Shown here: positions 23,808 through 24,002 of the stretch, piece by piece | How positions within the stretch are numbered: position 1 is the stretch's first letter | How the letters are laid out: every line of letters begins with the position of its first letter | Program-made: the position numbers and the translations under genes | Origin: Candidatus Bathyarchaeota archaeon | GTDB taxonomy: Archaea > Thermoproteota > Bathyarchaeia > Bathyarchaeales > Bathyarchaeaceae | DNA length: 24,002 nt | Direction: 5' to 3' | Assembly: GCA_020356305.1 (NCBI GenBank) | Contig: CP070636.1 | Span: 231,048 to 255,049 of the forward strand | Notes under the pieces: model-generated | What the model was told of the DNA's origin: nothing | The model's input: the letters and a program-made list of their open reading frames with translations, nothing else | The model's database searches: none

Positions 23808-24002
23808 GATATTATGAATGTGGCTATCCCCAGCACAAGCATAGCGTTGTTTGCTGTTTTGTTTGATACTTCAAAGAAGCCACAGACCAGTTCTTTACTT
23901 GAGAAGGGATACAAGGGTTTGAATGAACCATATGCTAAAGCATCTCCAAGCAAATGACTCGCTGTTCCTCCGAAGCCAGCAACAAAACCCATAGACCAAC
24001 CC
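23789..24002 (-). CDS. Partial DUF457/YdjM-like membrane protein (runs off the window edge)
   Basis: Only the C-terminal ~70 residues are inside the window, and the frame is open through the last base. The visible part has GFGGTASHLLGDALAYGSFK followed by PLYPFS, the H-x3-D and YPFS pattern of the DUF457/YdjM family (membrane-bound, predicted metal-dependent hydrolases). A final hydrophobic segment NAMLVLGIATFIISYAYTA ends the protein. An internal ATG at 23992 is unlikely to be the true start, because family proteins carry upstream membrane segments. It converges with the RHH regulator gene. Confidence 0.7.
   Translation of the reverse strand, partial: GWSMGFVAGFGGTASHLLGDALAYGSFKPLYPFSSKELVCGFFEVSNKTANNAMLVLGIATFIISYAYTA

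Overview
This window looks like a stretch of archaeal chromosome of mid-range GC. The archaeal markers are a KEOPS Cgi121 subunit, a FAU-1-type ribonuclease, an archaeal-type RNA 3'-phosphate cyclase, a short (228-residue) archaeal triosephosphate isomerase, an archaeal glycogen debranching enzyme and the archaeal fructose-1,6-bisphosphate aldolase/phosphatase. TATA-box promoters sit at the expected distance from several starts, Shine-Dalgarno (SD) sites are present, and TTG start codons are common. The gene mix would fit a Bathyarchaeia-like Thermoproteota lineage, but that placement is inference. I found no CRISPR array, insertion sequence, rRNA or tRNA.

Layout. (1) 53-2741, minus: a three-gene NitT/TauT-type ABC importer. 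It is divergent from an HTH regulator with a PrpR-like sensor half (2871-3413), and the two may share a palindromic TATA box. (2) 3437-5779: Sua5/YrdC (plus) converges on Cgi121 and a purine-type phosphoribosyltransferase (minus), followed by a small membrane zinc-ribbon protein. Sua5 and Cgi121 both serve tRNA t6A formation. (3) 5965-9509, minus: HtpX protease, FAU-1 and RtcA, the last two an RNA-processing pair. (4) 9691-12369: an unrecognised 118-residue protein, a decayed surE remnant, acylphosphatase, and a triosephosphate isomerase-DUF89 phosphatase operon. (5) 12417-23092: a carbohydrate-storage and gluconeogenesis island with glycogen debranching enzyme, CPBP membrane protease, GH57 alpha-glucanase, GT4 glycosyltransferase, a small winged-helix protein, a GalT-family nucleotidylyltransferase, a glycogen-synthase-like GT4, a winged-helix regulator with an extra domain, and FBP aldolase/phosphatase. 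(6) 23207-end: a ribbon-helix-helix/winged-helix regulator and the edge of a DUF457-like membrane protein.

The most interesting observation is that the last ~90 residues of the GH57 enzyme are clearly related to the C-terminal domain of the winged-helix regulator at 21358-21930. A stand-alone winged helix resembling that regulator's N-terminal half lies two genes downstream of the GH57 gene. The regulator is therefore a fusion of two modules that also occur separately in the GH57-GT4-wHTH cluster. This suggests a dedicated regulatory or glycan-sensing module for archaeal glycogen metabolism.
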